NCBI GenBank assembly: GCA_903936705.1
Contig: CAIZWN010000070.1
Coordinates: 62,001 to 126,000, forward strand
Direction of reading: 5' to 3'
Source: an uncultured Myxococcales bacterium
GTDB lineage: Bacteria > Myxococcota_A > UBA9042 > DTJE01
Length of the DNA: 64,000 nt
The notes below the pieces were generated by a model that saw nothing but the letters and a program-made list of their open reading frames with translations, was not told the origin of the DNA and searched no databases. Position numbers and translations under genes: made by a program. Below are positions 46,037 through 55,153 of the stretch, in pieces (positions within the stretch are counted from its first letter, which is position 1; each line of letters begins with the position of its first letter).

Positions 46037-46975
46037 ATGCGTTTGTACCGTGGATTTGGCGGGCTGCCATCGGGCTTTGGGCCTGCGGTGGTCGCGATGG
46101 GCAACTTTGACGGGGTCCACCTGGGCCACCGCCAGGTTCTTGGCGCAACCATCGAATCTGCGCGGTCGCGTGGTGTAACGGCTGCCGCAGTTACCTTCCA
46201 CCCACACCCCCTGCGAATACTGGCTCCCGAGCGTGCGCCGGTGCTGATCCAATCGCTTCCGGACCGCCTGGCCTGCCTGGAATCGACCGGGATTGACGCG
46301 GTGATTCTTGTGCCATTTTCACGCGTACTGGCGGAAGTAACTGCCGAGGCGTTCGTCGAGGAGTTCCTCGTTCGACGGCTGGGATGCATCGAGCTCCACG
46401 TCGGAGGCGACGCCAGATTCGGCAAGGGCCGGGCTGGGGATGTTGCCCTTCTGCAACGTCTTGCCGATATTCACGGTTTCGATTTGATGATTTCCGACGC
46501 GGTCAAGGCCGATGGTATCCGCTCGTCGTCTTCGGAGATTCGACGTCGTCTGTTGGCCGGTAATGTTGCTGGTGCGCGAACGCTGCTTGGGAGGCCGTTC
46601 TCGCTGGTAGGTGAAGTTGTCACGGGGGCCGCGAGGGGGCGCGCAATGGGCTTTCCCACGGCAAACCTGCTGCCGGATTCGGCGATGCTGCCTGCGCCCG
46701 GGGTCTATGCTGCAATCGGTTTGGTCCCTGGGTTCCGGCTTCCGGCGGCAGTCCATCTGGGGCCGATTCCGACCTTTGACGTGACGCCACCTGTGGTCGA
46801 GGCGCATCTTGTCGGGTTCGATGGCTACCTGCCAGGAGTCCGCATGCGCCTGGACTTCGTTCAGAGGCTGCGGGGTGTCATCCGGTTCGATTGTGTCGAG
46901 GCGTTGCAGCAGCAGATCGTGAAGGATATCAGCGATACCCTGCAGTACATCGAAAATGATGAAGGCATTCGTTGA
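46037..46975 (+). CDS. ribF: Bifunctional riboflavin kinase/FAD synthetase
   Basis: 312 residues. N-terminal adenylyltransferase domain with MGNFDGVHLGHRQVL and the IRSSSSEIRRRL block; C-terminal flavokinase with RGRAMGFPTANL and the closing beta strands. It makes FMN and FAD, cofactors for SdhA here. The rpsU promoter begins inside its last codons. Confidence 0.95.
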   Translation: MRLYRGFGGLPSGFGPAVVAMGNFDGVHLGHRQVLGATIESARSRGVTAAAVTFHPHPLRILAPERAPVLIQSLPDRLACLESTGIDAVILVPFSRVLAEVTAEAFVEEFLVRRLGCIELHVGGDARFGKGRAGDVALLQRLADIHGFDLMISDAVKADGIRSSSSEIRRRLLAGNVAGARTLLGRPFSLVGEVVTGAARGRAMGFPTANLLPDSAMLPAPGVYAAIGLVPGFRLPAAVHLGPIPTFDVTPPVVEAHLVGFDGYLPGVRMRLDFVQRLRGVIRFDCVEALQQQIVKDISDTLQYIENDEGIR

Positions 46976-47000
46976 CAACAGCAACAAGGTCGGCTATAAA
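46972..47000 (+). promoter_or_regulatory. Consensus sigma-70 promoter of rpsU
   Basis: TTGACA (46972-46977), 17 bases, TATAAA (46995-47000): optimal spacing, perfect -35 and 5/6 -10. The -35 box overlaps the ribF stop codon (46973-46975). Start of transcription is expected near 47007. Confidence 0.8.
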
Positions 47001-47038
47001 CCGCACGTCCTAACGCCCGGAAAGGGGGTGAATTCGCC

Positions 47039-47257
47039 TTGAATCCAAAGCAATTGGAGTTCCGCCCGCTGGAGGTCACCGTTGCCGAGGGAGATGTGGG
47101 CCGTGCCCTGTCTGCCTTGAAGCGCAAGATGGCCAACGAAGGCCTGTACAAGGAACTGAAGAAGCGCCGCTTCCACGAGAAGCCCAGCGTTCGTCGCAAG
47201 CGCAAGCAGCGCGAGGCCGATCGCCGGCGCAAGAAGTTGGTAGCGTTCGGTAGGTAG
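47039..47257 (+). CDS. rpsU: 30S ribosomal protein S21
   Basis: 72 residues, highly basic. FRPLEVTVAEGDVGRALSALKRKM, GLYKELKKRRFHEKPSVRRKRK is the S21 pattern. The start is TTG, preceded by AAAGGGGGTGA at about 8 bases; the GTG inside that sequence would stop after four codons. Driven by the consensus promoter just upstream. Confidence 0.93.
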   Translation: MNPKQLEFRPLEVTVAEGDVGRALSALKRKMANEGLYKELKKRRFHEKPSVRRKRKQREADRRRKKLVAFGR

Positions 47258-47296
47258 GCGTCCCGCGGTGCGCCCCCTTGCCGGAGGTGCTCCCAC

Positions 47297-47794
47297 ATGC
47301 GCTGGCCAGTCGCCGCGATCCCCCTTTTGGCTGTCCTTGTGGCGGCCGTCCTGCCCTCTTGTTCAGGCAGCCAATCCCGCGGTTCCGTGCCGTCCGACGG
47401 AACGGAGTGGCCACAAAACTATACCTCCTGGAAGCGTCTGAACGAAGCTCCAATTCTTCTTGAATCCGAGAAGACCGCGCGAAACATCCTTGTGAACCAG
47501 GTGGTCTTGTCTCATCGGAAAGATGGATCTGCGGCCTATCCGATCGGAGCGGTGCTGGTCAAGGAGGAAATGCACCTGGAGTCCGATCCGCAGGGACGGT
47601 TGCGCCCAGGTGAAGTCTTTCGCGTGTCAGTGATGTTCAAGGTTGGCAGGGGCGATACCAGCGGATGGGCCTTCAAGGCCTTCGACCCGAAGACCAAGCG
47701 AGAGTTTCCGCGGGACAGGGTCGATCCGGACGGCTGCTATTTTTGCCATGCCGATGCGAAGGCTGGAGACTACGTCTTCAGTCGTGTTGACTAG
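47297..47794 (+). CDS. Cytochrome P460-like lipoprotein
   Basis: 165 residues. Lipobox LPSC near residue 22. The fold is suggested by YPIGAVLVKEEM and a WAFKAFDP segment ahead of a C-type haem motif CYFCH (Cys147, Cys150, His151) close to the end, the arrangement of cytochrome P460 proteins. In other members P460 haem reacts with hydroxylamine or NO; whether the Lys-haem crosslink forms here cannot be told. Its last bases overlap the end of the convergent merR gene. Confidence 0.72.
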   Translation: MRWPVAAIPLLAVLVAAVLPSCSGSQSRGSVPSDGTEWPQNYTSWKRLNEAPILLESEKTARNILVNQVVLSHRKDGSAAYPIGAVLVKEEMHLESDPQGRLRPGEVFRVSVMFKVGRGDTSGWAFKAFDPKTKREFPRDRVDPDGCYFCHADAKAGDYVFSRVD

Positions 47795-48420
47795 GGTTGT
47801 TCCCGCGGTTCCATTTCCAGGTCGGTCAGAAGCTCGCGCAATTCCAGACTCAAAGCGGCCATGGTGGCGCGCAGCTCGTTTGATTCACTGCGCTGTATCG
47901 TAACAGCCATGGTCTGGGAGTCGGCACGGGCCAGGGCTTTGTCGCGTTCCGTTTCAGCAACTGCCAACTGCCTCTGCAGCTTGTCCACTTCGGCGGAAAG
48001 GGACGTGACTTGCGTCTGAAGTTCGTCGAGTTCCGCCAGTGACGGTCCTGCCGGTGCCTCACACAATCGTGGCGCCACAAGGTCGAGGGCCAGCACTCCC
48101 TGCTGAATCCCGTTGTCACCAGCGTTCTGCCCATCCTCGGCATCCAGAAGCCCTGGTATTCGATTGCGGGTCTCGCGGGAAGACAGGCCGTCGTCATGCA
48201 ACAGGCGCCTGATCAAGCCCAGCGCCTTGACGTCCCTCCTGGAAAAAACGTGCTGGCCGGCCTTCGTGCGGACCGGGCGGACGAAGTCTGCAAATTCGGA
48301 AACCCAATAGCGTATCGCGGAAGGGGCTACCCCTACGATGCGCGCCGCGTCGCCGAGCTTATAGAAATACGGAGAATCCGCAGCATTGGACGTAGATACG
48401 GGCCGGGAGGGATCGCCCAT
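47791..48420 (-). CDS. MerR-family transcriptional regulator
   Basis: 209 residues. Winged helix at about 18-85: FYKLGDAARIVGVAPSAIRYW and VFSRRDVKALGLIRRLLHDDGLS. A coiled coil (about 130-170) follows and the typical MerR metal/effector Cys cluster is missing, as in the MerR-like gene that commonly follows ihfA in deltaproteobacteria. 22 bases after ihfA, same strand. Confidence 0.88.
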   Translation of the reverse strand: MGDPSRPVSTSNAADSPYFYKLGDAARIVGVAPSAIRYWVSEFADFVRPVRTKAGQHVFSRRDVKALGLIRRLLHDDGLSSRETRNRIPGLLDAEDGQNAGDNGIQQGVLALDLVAPRLCEAPAGPSLAELDELQTQVTSLSAEVDKLQRQLAVAETERDKALARADSQTMAVTIQRSESNELRATMAALSLELRELLTDLEMEPREQP

Positions 48421-48442
48421 CCGACCTCAGTGGTGTTGCCGG

Positions 48443-48721
48443 TCAGGAGTTGAGGATCGAGCGCAGCACCTGGCTGGGCTTGAACGTCAACACCTTCCGG
48501 GCTGTGATCTCGAGAGGTTTGCCGGTCTTCGGGTTGCGACCCATTCGTGGCCGTTTGGCTCGAACGGTGAAGGACCCGAACGAGGAGATTTTCACCTTCT
48601 CGCCAGTGACCAGGGCCTCTTTTACGACATCAAGGATTGTCTCGACGATCGAGGCCGCTTCCTTCTTGGAGAAGCCGCCAAGTCGCTCGTACACGCCCTC
48701 GACAATGTCCGCTTTCGTCAT
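48443..48721 (-). CDS. ihfA: Integration host factor alpha subunit
   Basis: 92 residues, HU/IHF fold: MTKADIVEGVYERLGGFSKKEA, VKISSFGSFTVRAKRPRMGRNPKTG with the DNA-bending Pro loop. The alpha assignment rests on this sequence and on the position after the rplT operon. GGAGGG seven bases before ATG 48721. IHF bends DNA at sigma-54 promoters, relevant to the regulator at 4509. Confidence 0.9.
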   Translation of the reverse strand: MTKADIVEGVYERLGGFSKKEAASIVETILDVVKEALVTGEKVKISSFGSFTVRAKRPRMGRNPKTGKPLEITARKVLTFKPSQVLRSILNS

Positions 48722-48738
48722 GGCTGTTCCCTCCATGC

Positions 48739-49089
48739 TCATGCCGCCGCCGTTTGCCGAACGATCCGGGAGAAACCTTCCGGATCGTGCACGGCGATAT
48801 CTGCCAAAACCTTCCTGTCCACGGTGACCTTCCTCAACAGAAGGTTGTGAATCAGGTCGCTATAGCGAGTTCCGTTCATTCTGCAGGCCGCGTTGATACG
48901 CGCGATCCACAGACTGCGGAAGTTCCGCTTGTTCTGCTTGCGGTGAACGTACGCGTAAGCCCACGAGCGGTGGACCTGCTCGACGGTCCGCCGCCAGGTC
49001 GTACGCCTGCGATCCCGATATCCCTTCGCGAAGGCGAAAATCCGATTCGTCCTCCGCCGCCGCTTGAACCCTCGTTTAACTCGTGCCAT
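48739..49089 (-). CDS. rplT: 50S ribosomal protein L20
   Basis: 116 residues, opening MARVKRGFKRRRRTN, followed by the conserved RRRTTWRRTVEQVHRSWAYAYVHRKQNK. Binds 23S rRNA early in assembly; in many bacteria it represses its own operon. 16 bases after rpmI. Confidence 0.96.
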   Translation of the reverse strand: MARVKRGFKRRRRTNRIFAFAKGYRDRRRTTWRRTVEQVHRSWAYAYVHRKQNKRNFRSLWIARINAACRMNGTRYSDLIHNLLLRKVTVDRKVLADIAVHDPEGFSRIVRQTAAA

Positions 49090-49105
49090 GACCGACTTCC
49101 TCCAA

Positions 49106-49303
49106 TCAACCGCTCGGCAGAAGCCGGCGAACTTTGTGAAGATCCGCAGCCGAAACCATGGACGTCGTACGCAGGCGTCGCTTCCGCTTGGGATCCTTCT
49201 TGGTCAGGATGTGGCTCTTGAAGGCGTTTCCGCGCTTGAAGCCGCCGCCACCAGTCTTCACCAGGCGCTTTGCAGCAGCCCTATTCGTCTTGATCTTCGG
49301 CAT
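49106..49303 (-). CDS. rpmI: 50S ribosomal protein L35
   Basis: 65 residues: [44 protein letters not shown] at nine bases selects the ATG at 49303, so its start lies 23 bases inside the end of infC, a translationally coupled arrangement. Confidence 0.94.
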   Translation of the reverse strand: MPKIKTNRAAAKRLVKTGGGGFKRGNAFKSHILTKKDPKRKRRLRTTSMVSAADLHKVRRLLPSG

Positions 49304-49853
49304 CCTCGTCATCCTCCAGCTTCTTCTTCGCGACCGGTCCCTTCGATGCCAGGTACATCGCCAGCAGACGCCCTTCCATGCGGGGCGGGCGCTCGAGCGT
49401 AGCAACATCCATCAGGTCGGCAGCGATCTTCTCCATGGTCTGGAGTCCCAGTCCGGCGAACTGGACCTCGCGTCCCTTGAAGAACATCACGTACTTGACC
49501 TTATGGCCTTCCATCAGGAATTCCTTGGCCTGCCGCATCTTCGTCGCGAGGTCGTGATCGTCCGTCTTGTAACGGATCTTCACTTCCTTCAACTGGACGA
49601 TGAACTGCCGCTTCCGGGCCTCCTGCTGTCGCTTCTTGCGCTGGTACTTGAACTTCCCGTAATCCATGATGCGACAGACGGGAGGTACCGCCTGCGCGCC
49701 GACCTCCACGAGGTCGAACCCGGCTTCCTCGGCCATCTTCAGCGCGTCCCATGTTGGAACGATGCCTATCTGCTGGCCTTCGGCGCCAATCAACCGCACA
49801 TCTCTTGCACGGATTCGGTTATTGATCCGGACGTCTTTGTCCTCTACGACCAC
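49281..49853 (-). CDS. infC: Translation initiation factor IF-3
   Basis: 190 residues. [22 protein letters not shown] opens the N domain; [15 protein letters not shown], the linker helix and the C domain ([14 protein letters not shown]) follow, then an acidic tail [10 protein letters not shown]. The start is GTG 49853 behind GAGAGGGGTGA. First gene of infC-rpmI-rplT-ihfA-merR; the pheS and pheT genes often found after rplT are absent. Confidence 0.95.
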   Translation of the reverse strand: MVVEDKDVRINNRIRARDVRLIGAEGQQIGIVPTWDALKMAEEAGFDLVEVGAQAVPPVCRIMDYGKFKYQRKKRQQEARKRQFIVQLKEVKIRYKTDDHDLATKMRQAKEFLMEGHKVKYVMFFKGREVQFAGLGLQTMEKIAADLMDVATLERPPRMEGRLLAMYLASKGPVAKKKLEDDEDAEDQDE

Positions 49854-49923
49854 TCACCCCTCTCGTTCCAGTGTGTACACGCGAACTGCCCAAGCAGCCG
49901 CATCAAGGCCGACAGAGCCTTTG

Positions 49924-49995
<72 letters not shown>

Positions 49996-50206
49996 AGGGT
50001 CCAAAGCCGGAGTGAGGATACGCGAAAGCGCACGGGTGTCAAGTGAATTTTGGGTTTTAATCGGGTCGATGTCGGCGCGATTCCCGCGCAAAGACAGTCG
50101 TTGACGGCCGTCGATATGGGGTGCTACCCTTCCGCGAATCGTGCGCGCGTGCCTCCCGGAATGGGTGGCGATGGCGATGAAGCTACGACGCTAGGAGGTC
50201 CTGACG

Positions 50207-51814
50207 ATGCTGGTCCGACTGAAGCGATACGGCGGTGTGATTAGCCTGCCGGTGCTGGTCGCGTTCGGCCTGTCGGTGACGGGGATCCCGTCCCTCTCAC
50301 AGGCCCAGTCCCAGGCCCGTACGGCGAAGGTACTTTTCGTACCCGTGCAGCGGGGCGAATCGGTGCCCGAGGGAGTGCCGTCGCGTGTCGAGGAGTACTT
50401 CCGCGCGCTGATAGAAATCGAGCCGCGGATCAAGCTCGTCTCGCTGCCTGCCGACATGGCGGGGGTACCTGGTCCGGCCCCGGCGACCGAGCCAGCCGCC
50501 CAGGCGGATTCGCCACAGGTGCTTCCACCGTTGGCGCCGCACCCGGATCTAGAGCGCGCCGAGCGCTTGTCGGGTAGTGGTCGCGATCTTGCGCGGGCAC
50601 AGAAATTCGATCGCGCGCTTTCCGTGTTGATGCAGGCCAAGGATCTTTACGCCAAGCGGCTCGGCGAGCTGGAAGACTTCAATCGCTACGTGGATGTACT
50701 GTTGTGGATCTCGGTTTCGTTCTTGAACGGCGGGTACGCCGAAGAGGGGACCGCCGCGCTGTCTGAAGTCATCACGTTGAGACCAGAGTTGTCTGCCGAC
50801 GCTGCGGAATTCGGGGCAAAGTTTGTCGCTGCGGTTGATGCGGCAAAGAAGCGCCTCGCTGAAGGGCCTGTCGTTTCGGTTACGGCCGAACCCGCAGAGG
50901 GCGTCATCTATGTTGATGGTCGTCTTCTGGGATCCGGAATCCAGGTTGCTGCAGGTCTGGCACGCGGTCGTCACTACGTGAGGGTCGTGGCCGACGGCTA
51001 CTATCCAGCTTCTTCCGTCCTGACGACGAAGGGAAGCGCGCCGGCGAAGACGACAGTGACCCTCAAGTCTCGCATGGTTCGTATCGCCAAGGACCGGAAG
51101 GTTGCGGTCGCGCCGGAACCCAAATTCCGATCGCTGTCCGAGTACGCGCGGACCGGCGCTTTCCAGGAGGCAGGTTTCATCAAGGCGGCGCAGTCTGCCG
51201 CGAACAAGACCCTTGCTGATTTCGTTCTGTTTTCGTTTCTGGCGCGGACTGAATCGGCGTTCCATCTGGGTGTTTTCCTGATGGATGTCAGGAACGGAGA
51301 ACTTGTCTCGATTGAGCAGGCCACCGTGGATACGGACCTTGGTAACCTGCAGATTGCACTGCTGGATCTCGAGTCACGTCTGGCTAAATCGTTGTTCGAC
51401 TTCCCGCGCGACCGTCTGGTGAAGAGTCGCCCCGCTATCTATGATATGCGGGTGGCTCGTCCCGTTCCTGCGCCAGCGCCGGCGCCGGCGCCGGTTGCAG
51501 TTCCGGTTCCCGTGGTGCAGCCGCCCCCTGTGGTGGTTCGCCAGGCTCCCGCGCCGGTACGGACCCAGTACCAGGCTTCTCTTCCCCCTGCGGCACCTGT
51601 CCCGTCAAGGGTCGAAATGGATTCCTTGCCGTCGGATTTTCCGATGGATGATGCCGCCCCAGTCACGCCCCAATCCCAGGTGCCAATCTACAAGAAGTGG
51701 TGGCTGTGGACCATCGTCGGAGCTGTTGTGGCGGGGGGTGTCATAGCTGCCGGCGTGGTCGTCGGCACCAAGGGAAGCAAGCCTGGCAAGGTGATTGGCG
51801 AGGCCACTTGGTGA
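50207..51814 (+). CDS. PEGA-domain envelope protein with C-terminal anchor
   Basis: 535 residues. Signal peptide (to about 32); helical tetratricopeptide-like region 110-210; PEGA domain at about 223-275 (EPAEGVIYVDG, GRHYVRVVADGYYP); a second alpha/beta region; a Pro/Ala/Val-rich linker (about 420-470) and a single terminal helix (about 498-520) with a basic tail. PEGA domains are common in myxobacterial surface proteins. AGGAGG eight bases before the ATG. Followed 11 bases on by the kelch-like gene. Confidence 0.75.
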   Translation: MLVRLKRYGGVISLPVLVAFGLSVTGIPSLSQAQSQARTAKVLFVPVQRGESVPEGVPSRVEEYFRALIEIEPRIKLVSLPADMAGVPGPAPATEPAAQADSPQVLPPLAPHPDLERAERLSGSGRDLARAQKFDRALSVLMQAKDLYAKRLGELEDFNRYVDVLLWISVSFLNGGYAEEGTAALSEVITLRPELSADAAEFGAKFVAAVDAAKKRLAEGPVVSVTAEPAEGVIYVDGRLLGSGIQVAAGLARGRHYVRVVADGYYPASSVLTTKGSAPAKTTVTLKSRMVRIAKDRKVAVAPEPKFRSLSEYARTGAFQEAGFIKAAQSAANKTLADFVLFSFLARTESAFHLGVFLMDVRNGELVSIEQATVDTDLGNLQIALLDLESRLAKSLFDFPRDRLVKSRPAIYDMRVARPVPAPAPAPAPVAVPVPVVQPPPVVVRQAPAPVRTQYQASLPPAAPVPSRVEMDSLPSDFPMDDAAPVTPQSQVPIYKKWWLWTIVGAVVAGGVIAAGVVVGTKGSKPGKVIGEATW

Positions 51815-51825
51815 AGGAGGACGCG

Positions 51826-53541
51826 ATGCGGATTCGTTTGACGACCTTGGTTCTGGCGTTCTCCTGGGCGGTTACGGTAGCGGTTGCCGGTTGCGGCGAA
51901 GAGGTCGGGGCCACTGCTGTCCTGACGGTGGATGTTGTCACCGTCAAGGCGGCCAAGGTGATGACCGGGGCTTCAACCGATCCTGTCAAGGATGCTACGG
52001 CGATCAAGTTCACAGCTTCCGGGGCCGGGATGGACGCTGTCTCGGTCGAGTACGGTTTTGACGCTGGCGTGGTTGGCTCGGGAGCATTGCCCGAGTTCCA
52101 GGTCGGCTACGAAAGGCAGATGACCGTTGAACTCTGCAGCGGGACTTGCGATCTTGAAGCTGGCGGAACGATCCTCTCGCGTGGGCGTTCCGTCCTCTTG
52201 AAGATACTTGAGGGAGACAAGACCAAGCCGAAGACTGTTTTTGTGGCCCCGCTGAATTCGTTCGTTCCGCCATCGAAGGTTGGCGAGACTGACGCCATCG
52301 AGACCTCAAAAATCATTGGTTCCGAACGGGTGGGCGCCACCGTTACCGAACTGGAGGACGGCACCCTCCTGATCATTGGTGGGGCCAAGATCAAGGCTGG
52401 TGCCAAATCGTGGTATCGCCCCGATGATATCGAGTCCGTCTCGAACAAGGCCGAAATCTACGATCCGCAATCAGGGGTGTTTACCTCAACCGGGATCCTG
52501 ACCCGCGCCCGTTCCCACCATGCGGCCATCAAGCTGGGAGGGCCGAACAAGGCTGACGGCCGCGTGGTTGTGATGGGCGGCTACGAGTCGAAGGCTGGCG
52601 CATTTGTCCCAACCATGTCGGTCGAGATATACGACCCCGTTACCAAGACGTTTACCGAGGAACCCGAAAATCGTTGGCTTGCAGGGGCAGGCCGCGCGCT
52701 GATGACTGCCGGCCTGGCCTACCCGGACGACGGCGTCATCTTCCTTGCCGGTGGCATTTCGGATCCAGTGGACCGTGGCGCCTGGTTGTTGTACCAGCCT
52801 GGCAGGGGAACTGCAGGGGCTGGCGGGTTGACGCCGGCCGAAGTTGGACCCGAGAATGGCAAGGGCACGCCGCGATGGAATCATACGATGACCTTCCTGC
52901 CTACCTACGGCAAGAGTGCCGGTGGCGCCTCGATCCCGGCTTTCGTATTGATGGGAGGCGAGAACGATTTGGGCACCCTTTCCGAGGTCGAGGCCTACCA
53001 GCTTGATCCGTGGAACGGCGGGTCTTCCTCGGTGCGTCGCGATGTGAATGCCGTCACCACGGCTCTGCCTGCCACGGCGCGCACGCTGCACTCGGCCGTG
53101 TACGTGCCTGGGCAGGGAATCGTGTGGGTCATTGGCGGTTTCGAGGACAAGGAGCTTACCAGGCCCATCAATCGAGTAGAGGTCTTCCGTGTTGGTGCAT
53201 TGTCCTTCACTGACGGCGAATATCTCGATTTGGCGGAAGCGCGCGGTGGAGTGTCGGCTACCCTGATTGAAACCGCCACCAATACGGTGTTCATCGCCGG
53301 AGGAAAGGGTGCTGGCGGTCCGTTGACCCGTACCGAGATGATCGTCGAGACGAAGGTTTGTCAGGAAGGGGGGGGGGCATGCGTCCGCCAACCGTCCATA
53401 GTTTCAGACAAAACGCCTGAAATGGACTCTGCCAGGGTCGGTCAGGCAGCAATTCTGGATCCGACCAGCCGTCTGCTTCTGCTGGGCGGTGTCTCTGCCG
53501 ACAACGCCATCCCCGATCCGATTTTCTACAACCCTCTGTAG
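51826..53541 (+). CDS. Kelch/beta-propeller lipoprotein
   Basis: 571 residues. Lipobox VAGC around residue 23; an Ig-like N-terminal domain; then repeated propeller blades: TARSHHAAIKL-like ARSHHAA, VVVMGGYESKAGA, VEIYDPVTKTF, VFLAGG-like FLAGGI and VWVIGGFED, ending LLLGGVSADN. The blades fit galactose-oxidase/kelch families; no catalytic residues identifiable. AAGGAGG at 51814-51820. Operon with the PEGA gene. Confidence 0.75.
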   Translation: MRIRLTTLVLAFSWAVTVAVAGCGEEVGATAVLTVDVVTVKAAKVMTGASTDPVKDATAIKFTASGAGMDAVSVEYGFDAGVVGSGALPEFQVGYERQMTVELCSGTCDLEAGGTILSRGRSVLLKILEGDKTKPKTVFVAPLNSFVPPSKVGETDAIETSKIIGSERVGATVTELEDGTLLIIGGAKIKAGAKSWYRPDDIESVSNKAEIYDPQSGVFTSTGILTRARSHHAAIKLGGPNKADGRVVVMGGYESKAGAFVPTMSVEIYDPVTKTFTEEPENRWLAGAGRALMTAGLAYPDDGVIFLAGGISDPVDRGAWLLYQPGRGTAGAGGLTPAEVGPENGKGTPRWNHTMTFLPTYGKSAGGASIPAFVLMGGENDLGTLSEVEAYQLDPWNGGSSSVRRDVNAVTTALPATARTLHSAVYVPGQGIVWVIGGFEDKELTRPINRVEVFRVGALSFTDGEYLDLAEARGGVSATLIETATNTVFIAGGKGAGGPLTRTEMIVETKVCQEGGGACVRQPSIVSDKTPEMDSARVGQAAILDPTSRLLLLGGVSADNAIPDPIFYNPL

Positions 53542-53617
53542 AGACAACCAGACAGCATTCATTGCTTCGAAACCGGTCGCCCTGTTATTCCCTTGATTGC
53601 ATCGACACAGGGGGGGA

Positions 53618-55030
53618 TCAGGCTTCGTCCCCTCCGATGACGCCTAGCAGTTCCAGGGTCATCATCTCCAGTAGCTCCCTGTCTCCTCTGGTTTCCACGT
53701 TCAATCGCAGCAAAGGTTCGGTATTGGAGCCGCGCAGATTGAACCTCCAGTTTCGGAATTCCAGCGACAGTCCGTCGGTCGTGTCCTGGGCCTTGGCGCT
53801 GGGCAGATAGCGTGTGCGAACCGCATCTACCGCGGTCTCGATGTCCTCGACCTTGCGGTTGATTTCACCGCTGCAAGGGAATGCGTCCATGCGGTCGCCG
53901 ATGGCCTCGCGCAGGGTGCCCCCGGTGCGGCTGAGGTGTTCGGCCACCAGCAGCCATGGAATCATCCCGGAATCGCAGTAGCCGAAGCGTCGGAAGTAGT
54001 GGTGGGCGCTCATTTCGCCACCGTACACCGCGTTTTCCGTGCGCATGCGCTCCTTGATGAAGGCGTGGCCGGTCTTGCTGCACACCGGAGTTCCGCCTGC
54101 CGCAGTTACCAGTTCAACCGTGTTCCAGGTCAGGCGCGGGTCGTGGATGATCCTGGAGCCAGGGGCCATGCGCAGCGCCTGTGTCGCAAGCAGTCCGACC
54201 AGGTAGTATCCCTCGACGAAATCGCCGTTGCCGTCAAAGAAGAAGCAGCGGTCGAAGTCGCCGTCGAATGCCACACCGAAGGCGGCGCCTGCCTTGCGGA
54301 CCGCATCTGCACAAAACGTGCGATTGCCGGGAAGCAGTGGGTTGGGCACGCCGGTTGGGAACGTTCCGTCAGGTTCGAAGCGGCTCTCGACTATGCGAAA
54401 TGGCAGATTTCTTCCAAGGCGTCGGACGACAGGACCGGCGCAACCATTGCCGGCATCGACGACAATAGTCAAAGGCTTCAGTGACGGGATATCTACCCAT
54501 GTCAGCAGATGTGCAACGAAATCGTCGGTGATGTCCAGAGTGGTGAGATTGCCGGGGACGGGTGCGTCCGGTAACCCTCCCTTGACTGCGGCGCGACCAA
54601 GGTCATGTAACCCGGTGTCCCCGCTGACCGGCCTGGCCCCGACGCGTACAAGCTTGAGGCCGTTGTATCCTTTCGGGTTGTGGCTGGCGGTGACCATTAT
54701 TCCGCCGTCCAGCCCCCGGTTGAACGTTGCGAAATAGATCATCTCGGTACCGCATAACCCCAGGTCCAGGACGTCGGCGCCCCCGCGACGCAGACCGCGA
54801 ATCAGGGCATTGGCCAGCATTGGCGACGATTCGCGCACGTCGCGTCCAACGGCGACGACCATCCGGTTGCCGGTGCGGCTCTGGTCATGCCCCAGACCCG
54901 AGGCACGGTCGGCCAGCAATAGAACGACAAAGGCTCGTCCGACACCTTCGGCCAGCGCCTCGTCAAGGTCGTCAGGGACCCGGCCCCGCACGTCGTAGGC
55001 CTTGAAGCATGGGGGAAGACGTTCGTTCAT
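53618..55030 (-). CDS. Phosphomannomutase/phosphoglucomutase
   Basis: 470 residues, alpha-D-phosphohexomutase family. YDVRGRVPDDL, the phosphoserine loop TASHNPKGYNGLK, metal-binding DGDFDRCFFFD, substrate GGEMSAHHY and the phosphate-contact RGSNTEPLLRLN. Interconverts hexose 6- and 1-phosphate, feeding sugar nucleotides for glycans such as those of rfbF at 31.6 kb. Confidence 0.93.
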   Translation of the reverse strand: MNERLPPCFKAYDVRGRVPDDLDEALAEGVGRAFVVLLLADRASGLGHDQSRTGNRMVVAVGRDVRESSPMLANALIRGLRRGGADVLDLGLCGTEMIYFATFNRGLDGGIMVTASHNPKGYNGLKLVRVGARPVSGDTGLHDLGRAAVKGGLPDAPVPGNLTTLDITDDFVAHLLTWVDIPSLKPLTIVVDAGNGCAGPVVRRLGRNLPFRIVESRFEPDGTFPTGVPNPLLPGNRTFCADAVRKAGAAFGVAFDGDFDRCFFFDGNGDFVEGYYLVGLLATQALRMAPGSRIIHDPRLTWNTVELVTAAGGTPVCSKTGHAFIKERMRTENAVYGGEMSAHHYFRRFGYCDSGMIPWLLVAEHLSRTGGTLREAIGDRMDAFPCSGEINRKVEDIETAVDAVRTRYLPSAKAQDTTDGLSLEFRNWRFNLRGSNTEPLLRLNVETRGDRELLEMMTLELLGVIGGDEA

Positions 55031-55153
55031 AGCGTACCGCCCGGGGTGCGAAGCCAGGTGACAGCATACCCGAGCCGGACCGTCAGGGGGAGGTTGCGCA
55101 GTGCAGGTCGTGAATCTGGTTGGCCGTCCATGTCCACGGGTTCGGCTGGTTCC

